Of a DNA stretch of 29,207 bases, positions 7,860 to 16,240 are shown piece by piece. Made by a program: the position numbers and the translations under genes. The stretch is taken from NCBI GenBank assembly GCA_035517415.1, contig DATIYW010000043.1:1-29207 (forward strand), in the 5' to 3' direction. A model generated the notes under the pieces. It was given only the letters and a program-made list of their open reading frames with translations. It was not told the DNA's origin and did not search any database. Within the stretch, counting starts at the first letter, position 1, and each line of letters starts with the position of its first letter. The DNA comes from DATIYW01 sp035517415. Its GTDB lineage: Bacteria > Acidobacteriota > Thermoanaerobaculia > Thermoanaerobaculales > Thermoanaerobaculaceae.

Positions 7860-9191
7860 ATGGAGGGATCGAGGTTGGCAACCGCAATCGTCGGCATCGC
7901 GCTCCTGACCGGTGCCGCCGTCGCCGCGGCGCAAGCGCCCTCGCCCGCGGCGGGGAAGCCCCAGGCGGCGGGGAGGCTGGCGATCCGCGCCGGCAGGCTG
8001 CTCGACGTCCGCACCGGGTCGAGCGCGGCGGACGTCGTGATCGTGGTCGAGGCGGGCCGCATCGCGAGCGTCGGCGGCGCCGCGCCGGCCGGCGTGCCGC
8101 TGGTCGACCTCTCGGGACTGACCGTGCTGCCCGGGCTGATCGACGCGCACGACCACATCCTCGGCAACGAGAAGGACTTCTCGGCGACCGCCGGCCTCCG
8201 CATGTCGGCGCCGCAGGCGGCGATCTGGGGCGTGCGCAACCTCCAGGTGATGCTCGACCACGGCTTCACCGGGCTGCGCGACGCGTGCGAGGACACCGCG
8301 TTCGCCTACGGCCAGCTCGCGCTGCGGAACAGCATCGAGAAGGGGTTGATCCGCGGGCCGCGCATGGTCTCCGCCGGCGGCTGCCTGTCGCTGACCGGCG
8401 GCCACGGCGACGAGGACGTGCTCTCGCCCGACCAGGCGCTGCCCCGCCGCCCGAACATCGCCGACACGGTCGACCAGATGAGCGTGGCGGTGCGGCGCGA
8501 CATCAAGTACGGCGTCGACTGGATCAAGCTGATGGCGACCGGCGGCGTCGGCGACCCGACCAGCGACTTCCGCGTGCAAGAGCTGTCCGAGGCGCAGATG
8601 GCGCGCGCCGTCGAGGTGGCGCACCGCGCGGGCAAGAAGGTGATGGCGCACGCCGAGGGCACCGAGGGAATCAAGGCGGCGGTGCGCGCCGGCGTCGACT
8701 CGATCGAGCACGGCACGGTGATGGACGAGGAGGGCGCGGAGCTGCTGGCGAGTCACGGCACCTGGCTGGTGCCGACGCTCGAGACGTTCCAGCACGGCGC
8801 CGCGGTCGCCGTGGCGCAGGGCGCCGACCCGGCGTCGGTCGCGAAGATGAAGGCGATCCTGCCGATGCAGCAGGCGGCGTTCGGGCTCGCCCTCAAGCAC
8901 CACCTCAGGATCGCGTACGGCGTGGACGACGACCCGGAGTCGGTCTCGCTGGAGTTCGCCGCGCTCGTCCGGGGCGGCATGACGCCGCTGGCGGCGATCC
9001 AGGCGGCGACCGTCAACGCCGCGGAGCTGCTCGGGTGGGAGCGGATCGCGGGGACGATCGAGGCGGGCAAGGCCGCCGATGTGGTCGCGGTGAGCGGCGA
9101 CCCGCTCGCGGACATCCACGTCATGGAGCACGTCGTGTTCGTGATGAAGGGCGGCGAGGTGGTCAAGGACGAGCTGGGCCGGATGCGATGA
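7860..9191 (+). CDS. Exported metal-dependent amidohydrolase (imidazolonepropionase/prolidase-like)
   Basis: 443-aa enzyme of the amidohydrolase superfamily, of the type often annotated as Xaa-Pro dipeptidase or imidazolonepropionase-like. A signal peptide (1-25, ending AVAAAQA) sends it to the periplasm or outside. Metal and catalytic residues are visible: HxH in LIDAHDHI (H97, H99), a likely carboxylated Lys in WIKLMATGG (K223), His in VMAHAEG (H264), His in SIEHGT (H284) and the Asp in AYGVDDDP (D356). The C-terminal AADVVAVSGDPL and MKGGEVVKD segments form the usual composite beta-sandwich. ATG 7860 follows GGAGG by six bases. The substrate is unknown; related exported enzymes cleave peptides or acylated amino acids. 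It heads a run of three exported hydrolases. Confidence 0.87.
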   Translation: MEGSRLATAIVGIALLTGAAVAAAQAPSPAAGKPQAAGRLAIRAGRLLDVRTGSSAADVVIVVEAGRIASVGGAAPAGVPLVDLSGLTVLPGLIDAHDHILGNEKDFSATAGLRMSAPQAAIWGVRNLQVMLDHGFTGLRDACEDTAFAYGQLALRNSIEKGLIRGPRMVSAGGCLSLTGGHGDEDVLSPDQALPRRPNIADTVDQMSVAVRRDIKYGVDWIKLMATGGVGDPTSDFRVQELSEAQMARAVEVAHRAGKKVMAHAEGTEGIKAAVRAGVDSIEHGTVMDEEGAELLASHGTWLVPTLETFQHGAAVAVAQGADPASVAKMKAILPMQQAAFGLALKHHLRIAYGVDDDPESVSLEFAALVRGGMTPLAAIQAATVNAAELLGWERIAGTIEAGKAADVVAVSGDPLADIHVMEHVVFVMKGGEVVKDELGRMR

Positions 9192-9305
9192 GGCTCTCGC
9201 GCGCTGGCGCGCCAGGTGTCGGCTCGGCGCGGGCGCGGACGTCTTGACGGCGCGCGTCCTGGTCGTCCGGTCCGGGCCGCGGCGCAGGTCGTCCACGGAG
9301 GGGTG

Positions 9306-10358
9306 ATGCGCCCATCGAGGAGCCGTTCCGCCGTTGCGGCGGCAGTCGTGCTGGCTGGGGTGCTGGCCGGGATCGCGGCGCCGGCGAGCGCCGGATGGTG
9401 GCGGGCGCGGCGGCACTACGCCCCCGCGGGTCCGCTCGTGCCGGGCTGGCACGACGACCTGACGGTCGAGTCCGGCGGTCTGCTCCGCTACTACCGCGTC
9501 TACGTGCCGCAGGGGCTCGCTCCCGGCGCGCCGCTCGTGATCCTGCTCCACGGCGGCAGCCAGAGCATGCGCAAGATCTTCGGCCCCAACGCCGGCGGCA
9601 CCAACGCGTGGCCCGGCCTCGCCGACGCGAGCGGATTCCTCCTCGTCGCGCCGAACGGCGTCAACGCCTCCACCGGCAGCACCTCCGGCGACAACCAGAA
9701 CTGGAACGACTGCCGCGGCGACATGACGGCGGGGAACAGCGGCGCGGACGACGTCGGCTTCATCGGCGCGCTGATCGACCAGCTGCGCGGTACCTACGCG
9801 ACCGACCCGGCGCGGGTCTACGTGACCGGCGCCTCCAACGGCGGGATGATGACCTTCCGCGTCGCGATCGAGCTCGGCGACCGCATCGCCGGCGCCGCCG
9901 CATTCATCGCCGGGATGCCGGCCGTCAACCAGTGCCGGGGTCCCCTTCGCCCGGTGCCGATGCTGATCGTCGACGGCACCGCCGACCCGTACGTGCCGTG
10001 GATGGGAGGCCCGGTCGCGGGCTCCGACTCCGGCCACGGCGCGGTGGTCTCCGCCGCCGACACGCTCGCCTACTGGCAGGCCGCCGACCATGCCGCGACT
10101 GCCGCGGCCTCGACCGTGGCGCTGCCGGACGGCGACCCCGCCGACGGCAGCACGGTGAGCCTGGCGACCTATCCTGAACTCCCCGGCGGCGCCCCGGTGG
10201 AGTTCGCCACCGTGACCGGCGGCGGCCACACCATGCCCTCGGTCGCCTTCCCGGTGCCGGCGGTGTTCCGCGTCCTGCTCGGCCTGGGCGGGCAGAACCA
10301 GGACGTCGAGGGCGCCGAGCTGGCCTGGTCGTTCCTGCGCTCGCAACGCCTGCCGTGA
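9306..10358 (+). CDS. Secreted PHB-depolymerase/feruloyl-esterase-type alpha/beta hydrolase (LpqC family)
   Basis: 350-aa secreted esterase. Signal peptide: Arg/Ser-rich start, hydrophobic core 9-25, cleavage after APASA (about 29). The alpha/beta-hydrolase landmarks are complete: oxyanion segment LLHGGSQSM (80-88), nucleophile elbow TGASNGGMM (S177), acid in VDGTADPYVPW (D227) and GGGHTMP (H308). Cys136 and Cys210 may form the disulfide common in this family. Members hydrolyse polyhydroxybutyrate or short acyl/feruloyl esters; which applies is not determinable. The open frame starts at 9216, but ATG 9306 is chosen because GGAGGGG lies directly before it and the signal peptide then starts correctly. 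It is followed by a hairpin, so it probably ends its transcript. Confidence 0.87.
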   Translation: MRPSRSRSAVAAAVVLAGVLAGIAAPASAGWWRARRHYAPAGPLVPGWHDDLTVESGGLLRYYRVYVPQGLAPGAPLVILLHGGSQSMRKIFGPNAGGTNAWPGLADASGFLLVAPNGVNASTGSTSGDNQNWNDCRGDMTAGNSGADDVGFIGALIDQLRGTYATDPARVYVTGASNGGMMTFRVAIELGDRIAGAAAFIAGMPAVNQCRGPLRPVPMLIVDGTADPYVPWMGGPVAGSDSGHGAVVSAADTLAYWQAADHAATAAASTVALPDGDPADGSTVSLATYPELPGGAPVEFATVTGGGHTMPSVAFPVPAVFRVLLGLGGQNQDVEGAELAWSFLRSQRLP

Positions 10359-10384
10359 CCCGGGCACGCCGCCGCATGCCCGGG
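10359..10384 (+). terminator. Hairpin after the esterase gene
   Basis: CCCGGGCA (10359-10366) pairs with TGCCCGGG (10377-10384) around a ten-base loop, starting directly after the TGA stop. Perfect 8-bp stem, no U-tract. It separates the esterase from the tricorn gene, which has its own -10-like box just downstream. Confidence 0.45.
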
Positions 10385-10408
10385 CGCAACCGAAATGTCA
10401 AGGCCGCG

Positions 10409-10414
10409 TAAAAT
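10409..10414 (+). promoter_or_regulatory. -10 box candidate for the tricorn protease gene
   Basis: TAAAAT at 10409-10414 is a rare AT-rich hexamer in this GC-rich window and lies 46 bases before the start codon. No convincing -35 hexamer is seen at the right spacing. Confidence 0.4.
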
Positions 10415-10460
10415 CGGTTGGCTCGCGCACGGCGGTCCGGCTCGGGCTCGAGGAGGAGCG

Positions 10461-13400
10461 ATGGCGATGAAGAGCTGTCGGTGTGCGTTCGTGTTGGCGG
10501 CGCTGGTCTTCGCGGTGGCCGTGGCGACGGTCGCGGCGGCCGCCGAGCGCGTGATGTGGCTGCGCTACCCGGCGATCTCGCCGGACGGCAAGACCGTGGC
10601 GTTCAGCTACCACGGCAACCTGTGGAAGGTGTCCGCCGACGGCGGCACGGCGTCGCCGCTGACGATGAGCGACGCCTACAACACCGATCCGGTGTGGTCG
10701 CCGGACGGGAGCAAGATCGCGTTCGCGTCGGACCGCTACGGCAACTTCGACGTGTTCGTCATGCCGGCGGAGGGCGGCGAGGCGCGCCGGCTGACGTTCC
10801 ACTCGTCGGACGAGATGCCGACCAGCTTCACGCCCGACGGCAAGTCGGTGCTGTTCAGCGCCGCGATCCTCGACGCCGCGAGCAACGTGCAGTTCCCCAC
10901 ACCGGCGCAGCCCGAGCTGTACCGCGTCGGGCTCGACGGCGGGATGCCGGTGCAGGTGCTGACCACCCCGGCGCTGTTCGCAGCCTACGACCGCGCGGGC
11001 AAGCGCCTGGCGTACTCCGACGTCAAGGGCTACGAGCACGAGTGGCGCAAGCACGACAACTCCTCGTTCGCCCGTGACCTGTGGATGTTCGACGTGGCGA
11101 GCGGCAAGCACACCCAGCTCACACCGGCCGGGTTCGACAACCGCCAGCCGGTGTGGGCGCCGGGCGACGGCGCGCTCTACTACCTGTCCGAGAAGAGCGG
11201 CAGCTTCAACGTCTGGCGCATGGACCTCGCCGACCCGCAGCACCCGGTGCAGGTGACGACGCACACCGTCAACCCGGTGCGGTTCCTCAGCGCCTCTTCG
11301 GGGGGCGATCTCTGCTACGCCTACGACGGCGAGATCTGGGTGCGCCGCGCCGGCGCACGTGACGGCAAGCGCCTGGAGGTCTCGATCGCCGCCGACGAGC
11401 GCAACGTCGAGGTGAAGCCGGTCGACGTCGGCAGCGAGGTCACCGAGTTCGAGGTCTCACCGGACGGCAGCGAGATCGCGTTCGTCGCCCACGGCGAGGT
11501 GTTCGTCGCCTCGACCGAGCACGGCATGACGCGGCGCATCACCAACACCCCGGAGCAGGAGCGCTCGGTGAGCTTCTCGCCCGACGGCCGCAGCCTGCTC
11601 TACGCCTCCGAGCGCGGCGGGCGCTGGAGGCTCTACCGCACCGACCTGACCGACAAGGACGAGCCGAACTTCTTCAACGCCACCGCGCTCAAGGAGACGC
11701 CGGTGCTGGAGAGCGACGCGGAGACGTTCCAGCCGCGCTTCTCGCCCGACGGCACCGAGGTCGCGTACCTCGAGAACCGCACCGAGCTCAAGGTGCTGAA
11801 CCTGAAGACCGGCAAGAGCCGCACGATCCTCCCCGCCGACCTCAACTACTCGTACCTCGACGGCGACCAGTGGTACGAGTGGTCGCCCGACGGGAAGTGG
11901 TTCGCGGTGCAGTTCCTCAGCCACACGCGCTGGTCGTCGGAGGTCGGGCTGATCCCGTCCTCCGGTGAGGGCAAGCTGGTCAACGTGACGAACAGCGGCT
12001 ACGAGGACGAGGTGCCGCACTGGGCGTCGAAGGGCGAGGTGCTGTTCTGGCTCACCGACCGGCAGGGGCTGCGCTCCCAGGCCGGCAACGGCCGCGAGCA
12101 GGACGTCTACGCCGCGTTCCTCACCACCAAGGCGTGGGACCGCTACCGCCTCGACGAGGCGGCGTTCGACCAGCTCAAGGCCAAGGAGAAGGACAAGGAC
12201 AAGGCGAAGGACAAGGCGGCCGACAAGGACAAGGCTGCCGAGAAGGGCAAGGAGAAGGCGGTCGAGGAGCCGAAGGGGGCGAAGCTCCCGCCGCCGGTGG
12301 CGATCGAGTTCGACAAGCTCGACGACCGCATCGTGCGCCTCTCGCTGCACTCCGCCGACCTCGCCGGGGCGGCGCTGTCGCCCGACGGCGAGACGCTGTA
12401 CTACCTGGCCAAGTTCGAGAAGGGCTTCGACCTCTGGAAGTACGTGCCGCGCAAGAAGGAGGTCAAGCTGGTGGCGAAGCTGGACGCCAAGGAGGCCAGC
12501 TTCGCGCTCGAGGGCGACGGCAAGAAGGCGTTCGTGCTCGCCGACAACCGCCTCTCGACGGTCGACGTCGAGTCGGGCAAGACCTCGCCGGTGAAGGCGT
12601 CGGCGCGGATGGAGCTGCACCCGGCGGCGGAGCGCGCCTACCTGTTCGAGCACGCCTGGCGCCAGACCTACGAGAAGTTCCTGGTGGCGGACATGCACGG
12701 CGTCGACTGGAAGGCGATGAAGGCCAACTACGCCCGCTTCCTGCCCTACATCGACAACGACCGCGACTTCGCCGAGCTGATCTCGGAGCTGCAGGGCGAG
12801 CTCAACGCGTCGCACACCGGCGGGCGCTTCCGGCCCACCCGCAACGACGGCGACGCCACCGCCGCGCTCGGCTTCTTCCCCGACCCCAAGCACGCCGGCG
12901 ACGGCGTCGGCATCCTCGAGGTGATCGAGGGCGGGCCGCTCGAGAAGGAGGGGACGAGGATCAAGGCCGGCGTCGTGATCGAGGCGATCGACGGCGCGAA
13001 GATCGCCGCCGGCGCGAACTGGTACCCGCTGCTCAACCGCAAGGCGGACACGCCGGTGCGCCTCGCGCTGTTCGACCCCAAGGCCGCGACGCGCTGGGAG
13101 GAGACGGTCAAACCGATCTCCTGGATGGCGCAGTCGCGCCTGCTCTACCAGCGCTGGGTGCGCTCCCGCCGCGACGAGGTCGAGAAGCTCTCCGGCGGCC
13201 GGCTCGGTTACGCCCACATCCGTGGCATGAACGACGGCGCCTACCGCGAGATTTACGAGGAGATCTTCGGCCGCGCCGTCGACAAGGAGGGGATCGTCCT
13301 CGACACGCGCTGGAACGGCGGCGGCAACCTGGTCGAGGCGCTGACCGTCTTCCTCACCGGCAAGGTGTACGCGCACAACGTCCCGCGCGGCCGCGAGGTC

Positions 13401-13757
13401 GGCGTCGAGCCCTCGGGGCGCTGGACCAAGCCGTCGGTCGTGGTGATGAACGAGGGCAACTACTCCGACGCGCACTGCTTCCCGATGGCCTACACCCAGC
13501 TCGGCATCGGCGACACGGTCGGCATGCCGGTGCCGGGGACGTGCACCTCGGTGTGGTGGGAGCGCCTGCAGGACCGCGACCTGGTGTTCGGCATCCCGGA
13601 GGTCGGCCTGGTCGACATGCAGGGCGACCTGATGGAGAACAAGCACCTCGCGCCGACCTACCAGGTGCCGCCTGACCCGGCGCTGGTCGCGGCGGGGCGC
13701 GACCAGCAGCTCGAGAAGGCGGTCGAGGTGCTCCTCGCCAAGCTGCCGAAACGCTGA
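10461..13757 (+). CDS. Exported tricorn-type serine protease (peptidase family S41)
   Basis: 1098-aa protein with a signal peptide (1-28, ending VAAAAE). It is a tricorn protease homologue: WD40-like PD40 propeller repeats (ISPDGKTVAFSYHGNLW, WSPDGSKIAFASDRYG, FSPDGRSLLYASERGG and others) fill about 30-700. A Lys/Glu/Asp-rich low-complexity insert spans about 573-610. A tricorn C1 region, a PDZ domain (about 800-885, GVGILEVIEGGPLEKEG) and the S41 core (about 910-1098) follow. Catalytic residues align with tricorn Ser745/His746/Ser965/Glu1023: S784-H785 in LNASHTGG, S1002 in EGNYSDAH and E1059 in LMENKHLAP. Family members cut peptides released by other proteases; here the site would be periplasmic or extracellular. 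ATG 10461 follows AGGAGGAG; a second ATG six bases on is possible. Confidence 0.92.
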   Translation: MAMKSCRCAFVLAALVFAVAVATVAAAAERVMWLRYPAISPDGKTVAFSYHGNLWKVSADGGTASPLTMSDAYNTDPVWSPDGSKIAFASDRYGNFDVFVMPAEGGEARRLTFHSSDEMPTSFTPDGKSVLFSAAILDAASNVQFPTPAQPELYRVGLDGGMPVQVLTTPALFAAYDRAGKRLAYSDVKGYEHEWRKHDNSSFARDLWMFDVASGKHTQLTPAGFDNRQPVWAPGDGALYYLSEKSGSFNVWRMDLADPQHPVQVTTHTVNPVRFLSASSGGDLCYAYDGEIWVRRAGARDGKRLEVSIAADERNVEVKPVDVGSEVTEFEVSPDGSEIAFVAHGEVFVASTEHGMTRRITNTPEQERSVSFSPDGRSLLYASERGGRWRLYRTDLTDKDEPNFFNATALKETPVLESDAETFQPRFSPDGTEVAYLENRTELKVLNLKTGKSRTILPADLNYSYLDGDQWYEWSPDGKWFAVQFLSHTRWSSEVGLIPSSGEGKLVNVTNSGYEDEVPHWASKGEVLFWLTDRQGLRSQAGNGREQDVYAAFLTTKAWDRYRLDEAAFDQLKAKEKDKDKAKDKAADKDKAAEKGKEKAVEEPKGAKLPPPVAIEFDKLDDRIVRLSLHSADLAGAALSPDGETLYYLAKFEKGFDLWKYVPRKKEVKLVAKLDAKEASFALEGDGKKAFVLADNRLSTVDVESGKTSPVKASARMELHPAAERAYLFEHAWRQTYEKFLVADMHGVDWKAMKANYARFLPYIDNDRDFAELISELQGELNASHTGGRFRPTRNDGDATAALGFFPDPKHAGDGVGILEVIEGGPLEKEGTRIKAGVVIEAIDGAKIAAGANWYPLLNRKADTPVRLALFDPKAATRWEETVKPISWMAQSRLLYQRWVRSRRDEVEKLSGGRLGYAHIRGMNDGAYREIYEEIFGRAVDKEGIVLDTRWNGGGNLVEALTVFLTGKVYAHNVPRGREVGVEPSGRWTKPSVVVMNEGNYSDAHCFPMAYTQLGIGDTVGMPVPGTCTSVWWERLQDRDLVFGIPEVGLVDMQGDLMENKHLAPTYQVPPDPALVAAGRDQQLEKAVEVLLAKLPKR
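12177..12275 (+). repeat. Low-complexity AAG/GAC-rich tract inside the tricorn gene
   Basis: A run of AAGGAC/AAGGAG/AAGGCG units encodes a Lys-Asp-Lys-Ala-type hydrophilic segment between propeller blades. Similar charged inserts are common at this place in bacterial tricorn homologues, so it is probably an exposed loop. Confidence 0.6.
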
Positions 13758-13773
13758 GCCTGGACGAACCGAC

Positions 13774-14514
13774 GTGACGGCCGGCGCCACGCGCGCCGGC
13801 CGTCGCGTTCCCGGGGTATCATCCGCCGTCCGCGGGAGGGGGAGTCCGACGCGCTACCGCTGCCTGATCATCGACCACGACGACACCGCCGTCGACAGCA
13901 CGCGGCGGGTCCACTTCCCGGCGCACCTGCGCTCGATGGAGGTGCTGCGGCCGGGAGTGCCGCCGATCGACATCGACACCTGGTTCGAGAAGAACTGCGA
14001 CCCCGGCATCATGTCGTTCCTCGTCGACGAGCTGCGCCTGAGCCCGGAGGAGCTCGCCGTCGAGCACGAGATCTGGCGCAGCTTCACGGCGCGCGAGACG
14101 CCGCACTTCTACCCCGGCTTCCTCGAGGCGCTGGCGGCTTACAAGGCGGCCGGCGGCCGCGTCGCGGTGGTCTCGCACTCCGAGAGCCACGTGATCATGG
14201 GCCACTACCGCGAGCAGTCCGGCGCGGCGGCGGTGGTCCCCGACCTCGTCTTCGGCTGGGACCTCGAGCCGGCGCAGCGCAAACCCAACCCGTACCCGGT
14301 CCACGAGACGGTGCGGCGGCTCGGCGTCGCGCCCGGCGAGGTCCTCGTCGTCGACGACCTGCGGCCGGGGATCGACATGGCGCTGGCGGCGGGCGTGGAC
14401 GCGGCCGCGGCGGGCTGGGCGCACGACGTCCCGTCGATCCGCGAGTTCATGCGGCGCAACTGCGTCGCCTGCTTCGCGACGGTCGGCGAGTTCGCCGAGT
14501 TCGTGCTCCGCTGA
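13774..14514 (+). CDS. HAD-superfamily hydrolase (phosphoglycolate-phosphatase-like); start uncertain
   Basis: Cytoplasmic HAD-type phosphatase. Numbered from codon 13849, motif I is CLIIDHDDTAVDS (nucleophile D9, acid D11), motif II VVSHSES, motif III the Lys in QRKPNPYP, and motif IV VLVVDDLRPGIDMALAAG. A cap insert lies between motifs I and II. The substrate is unknown. The given start, GTG 13774, is the only ATG/GTG/TTG in frame before motif I. However, it lies at the base of an 11-bp hairpin that probably ends the tricorn transcript, and upstream of a TATCAT box (13817-13822). A strong GGGAGGGGG (13834-13842) precedes an ACG codon at 13849, from which the protein would begin (M)RYRCLIIDHDDT, a normal HAD start. 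The true product may be 221 aa. Convergent with the DUF4199 gene, six bases apart. Confidence 0.8.
   Translation: MTAGATRAGRRVPGVSSAVRGRGSPTRYRCLIIDHDDTAVDSTRRVHFPAHLRSMEVLRPGVPPIDIDTWFEKNCDPGIMSFLVDELRLSPEELAVEHEIWRSFTARETPHFYPGFLEALAAYKAAGGRVAVVSHSESHVIMGHYREQSGAAAVVPDLVFGWDLEPAQRKPNPYPVHETVRRLGVAPGEVLVVDDLRPGIDMALAAGVDAAAAGWAHDVPSIREFMRRNCVACFATVGEFAEFVLR
13776..13804 (+). terminator. Strong hairpin after the tricorn protease gene
   Basis: GACGGCCGGCG (13776-13786) pairs perfectly with CGCCGGCCGTC (13794-13804) across a seven-base loop, 19 bases past the tricorn stop. An 11-bp all-Watson-Crick stem; only GCGTTCC follows, not a U-run. Confidence 0.6.
13817..13822 (+). promoter_or_regulatory. 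-10 box candidate for the HAD gene
   Basis: TATCAT follows the hairpin, sits 12 bases before the GGGAGGGGG ribosome binding site, and lies downstream of the GTG at 13774. No good -35 is seen because the expected position falls within the hairpin. Confidence 0.35.
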
Positions 14515-14520
14515 CCTCGC

Positions 14521-15054
14521 CTACGCGGCGGGCGGGGCGGCAGGCGCCGGCGCCGTCCGCTTCGCCTGAACGATCGCGGCGATCACCAGCGACACGACCA
14601 GGCCGACGATGATCGTGAAGATGGGCGCAAGCGCCGCCTGCACCCCGGGGCTCAGCATCGTCCGTGTGAACCCCTCGGCGCGGTCCATCTGCTCGGCGGT
14701 CAGCCCCGCCGCCGCCCACTTCTGCCGCGTGATCACCATCATGTGGTCGGCGAAGTCGTAGTTGATGAACTTGAAGTGGACGTAGGTGTACACCGCGCTC
14801 ATCAGGCCGGCGTAGAGCGAGATCATGAAGCCGGCGCCGACGCGTTGACCGTAGGTCGTGCCGGCCTCGCCGCGCTCGTCGCGCACCGCGCTGATGCCGA
14901 ACCAGAGCACGACCGCCGAGATGGCGATCCCGAACCACTGCAGGTACTGGCCGGTCGCGAGCTTCTCGGTCTGGAAGCCGGAGAAGAACAGGAGCAGCTG
15001 GAAGACGATGCCGGCGGCGGTGAGGATCAGGGCATAGAAGAACCTCGTGCTCAT
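14521..15054 (-). CDS. DUF4199-type integral membrane protein
   Basis: 177-aa membrane protein with four hydrophobic segments (about 8-25, 39-55, 74-95 and 138-163). The central pattern GTTYGQRVGAGFMISLYAGL and the acidic/aromatic TYVHFKFINYDFADHM match DUF4199 proteins, whose role is unknown. The cytoplasmic C-terminus is Ala/Pro-rich. ATG 15054 is preceded by a GAGGAGAG ribosome binding site. It is transcribed away from the LOG gene (153-base divergent gap) and convergent with the HAD gene. Confidence 0.7.
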   Translation of the reverse strand: MSTRFFYALILTAAGIVFQLLLFFSGFQTEKLATGQYLQWFGIAISAVVLWFGISAVRDERGEAGTTYGQRVGAGFMISLYAGLMSAVYTYVHFKFINYDFADHMMVITRQKWAAAGLTAEQMDRAEGFTRTMLSPGVQAALAPIFTIIVGLVVSLVIAAIVQAKRTAPAPAAPPAA

Positions 15055-15168
15055 GGTGCTCTCCTCGTCTCGTCGTTCGCCGTGTGCGGCAAGCGGATCT
15101 GGCGTGCGCGCAGCTTACCACCACGGTGTCAGCCCGGACGCCCCTGCGATCGCCCGCGCGGATGACGA

Positions 15169-15174
15169 GATAAT
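15169..15174 (+). promoter_or_regulatory. -10 box candidate for the LOG-family gene
   Basis: GATAAT (five of six consensus positions) lies 34 bases before the ATG in otherwise GC-rich DNA. No clear -35 hexamer. Confidence 0.4.
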
Positions 15175-15207
15175 GGCGGCGCCGGGAGCCGGCAGGAGGA
15201 GGCCACG

Positions 15208-16221
15208 ATGCAGATGCCCGACTCGCTGGGCGACTCGATCACCCCGGATGCGGCGCGCGTCTCGCGCCTGCTGCGCCAGACGCTCTACACGCCGGACGAG
15301 CTGCTCGCCGGCTGGGAGCCCGGGCAGCCTTACGAGAGCTCGCTCGACGGCTCGATCCGCGCCTGGTACGAGGCGTGCGGCGGCGAGTTCCCCGATCCCG
15401 GCAGCGGCCTCGTCGAGCGCATCCACGACTGGGGGATCACGCTGGCGCTCGCCGGGCTACTCGCTTCGCCAGGCGGCCGGCGCGCCGTCGGCGTGATGGG
15501 CGGGCACGACACGCCGCGCGACGACCGCGACTACGCCGTGGCCGCGCGGCTCGGCTACCTGCTCGGGCGGCGGGGGTTCCTGGTCGTCACCGGCGGCGGC
15601 CTCGGGATCATGGAGGCGGCCAACCTCGGCGCCTCGCTGGCGGGCCACGCCGACCCGGCGGTGGTGGAGCGCGCCCTCGAGGTCCTCGCCCGCGCCCCGC
15701 GCTGGAACCAGAGGCAGCCCGACGCCTTCATCGCCGCCTCGCGCGAGGTCAAGCGCAGCTTGCGCTGCGACCACCCGAGCCTCGGCGTGCCGACCTGGGC
15801 GTTCGCCGACGAGCCCGCCGGGCTATTCGCGACCAGTCTGGCGAAGTACTTCTCGAACAGCGTCAGGGAGGACGGCCTGCTGCGCATCGCCAACCTCGGC
15901 GTGGTGTTCGCGCCGGGCGGGTCGGGCACGATGCAGGAGATCTTCCAGGACGCGGCGCAGAACGTCGCGGCGCAGCTCAAGCGCTCGATGGTGTTCCTCG
16001 GGCGCGAGCGGTGGGGGAGGGCGCCGTCGGTGTTCGAGGTGGCGAGGTCGGAGGGCGCGCGCTACGGCTTCGGTGATCTGGTCGCACTGGTCGACGACCC
16101 CGCCGAGGCGGTCGAGTTCGTCGCCCGGCACGCCGGCGCGAGCGCCGCGGAGCTCGAGGCGTCACGCGGCTCGCAGGAGACCGTGCTCGCCTCGCTGCGC
16201 AGCCACCGGCGGCGGCGCTAG
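15208..16221 (+). CDS. LOG-family (lysine-decarboxylase-like Rossmann) protein, long form
   Basis: 337-aa cytoplasmic protein with the LOG nucleotide-binding fold. Landmarks: VGVMGGHDTPRDD (94-106), VTGGGLGIMEAANLGA (127-142) and the diagnostic PGGSGTMQE (236-244). Proteins of this fold cleave nucleoside 5'-monophosphates at the N-glycosidic bond (cytokinin riboside monophosphates in plants, purine/pyrimidine nucleotides for PpnN); older annotations say lysine decarboxylase. This one is longer than the ~190-aa LOG type. It has an N-terminal region of about 90 residues and an insert between the two glycine motifs (about 147-205, containing AASREVKRSLRCDHP), but it is shorter than E. coli PpnN (454 aa). 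Start ATG 15208 has GGAGGAGG before it. The substrate is not determinable. Confidence 0.82.
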   Translation: MQMPDSLGDSITPDAARVSRLLRQTLYTPDELLAGWEPGQPYESSLDGSIRAWYEACGGEFPDPGSGLVERIHDWGITLALAGLLASPGGRRAVGVMGGHDTPRDDRDYAVAARLGYLLGRRGFLVVTGGGLGIMEAANLGASLAGHADPAVVERALEVLARAPRWNQRQPDAFIAASREVKRSLRCDHPSLGVPTWAFADEPAGLFATSLAKYFSNSVREDGLLRIANLGVVFAPGGSGTMQEIFQDAAQNVAAQLKRSMVFLGRERWGRAPSVFEVARSEGARYGFGDLVALVDDPAEAVEFVARHAGASAAELEASRGSQETVLASLRSHRRRR

Positions 16222-16240
16222 GCCGCACCGCGGCGGGCCG

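Noticed and set aside
9204..9215. Perfect 12-bp palindrome CTGGCGCGCCAG after the amidohydrolase
   Set aside because: With no loop it makes a poor hairpin, and such GC palindromes are expected by chance; no link to a regulator is visible.
7842..10367. 841-aa minus-strand open frame
   Set aside because: It runs antisense to the amidohydrolase and esterase genes, whose catalytic motifs and signal peptides are clear.
12177..12275. Lys-rich tract as a possible frameshift or assembly artefact
   Set aside because: The frame stays open on both sides and similar charged inserts occur at this position in bacterial tricorn homologues.
11457..13790. 777-aa minus-strand open frame
   Set aside because: It is antisense to the tricorn protease with its intact catalytic residues; composition is Val/Leu/Arg-biased and repetitive.
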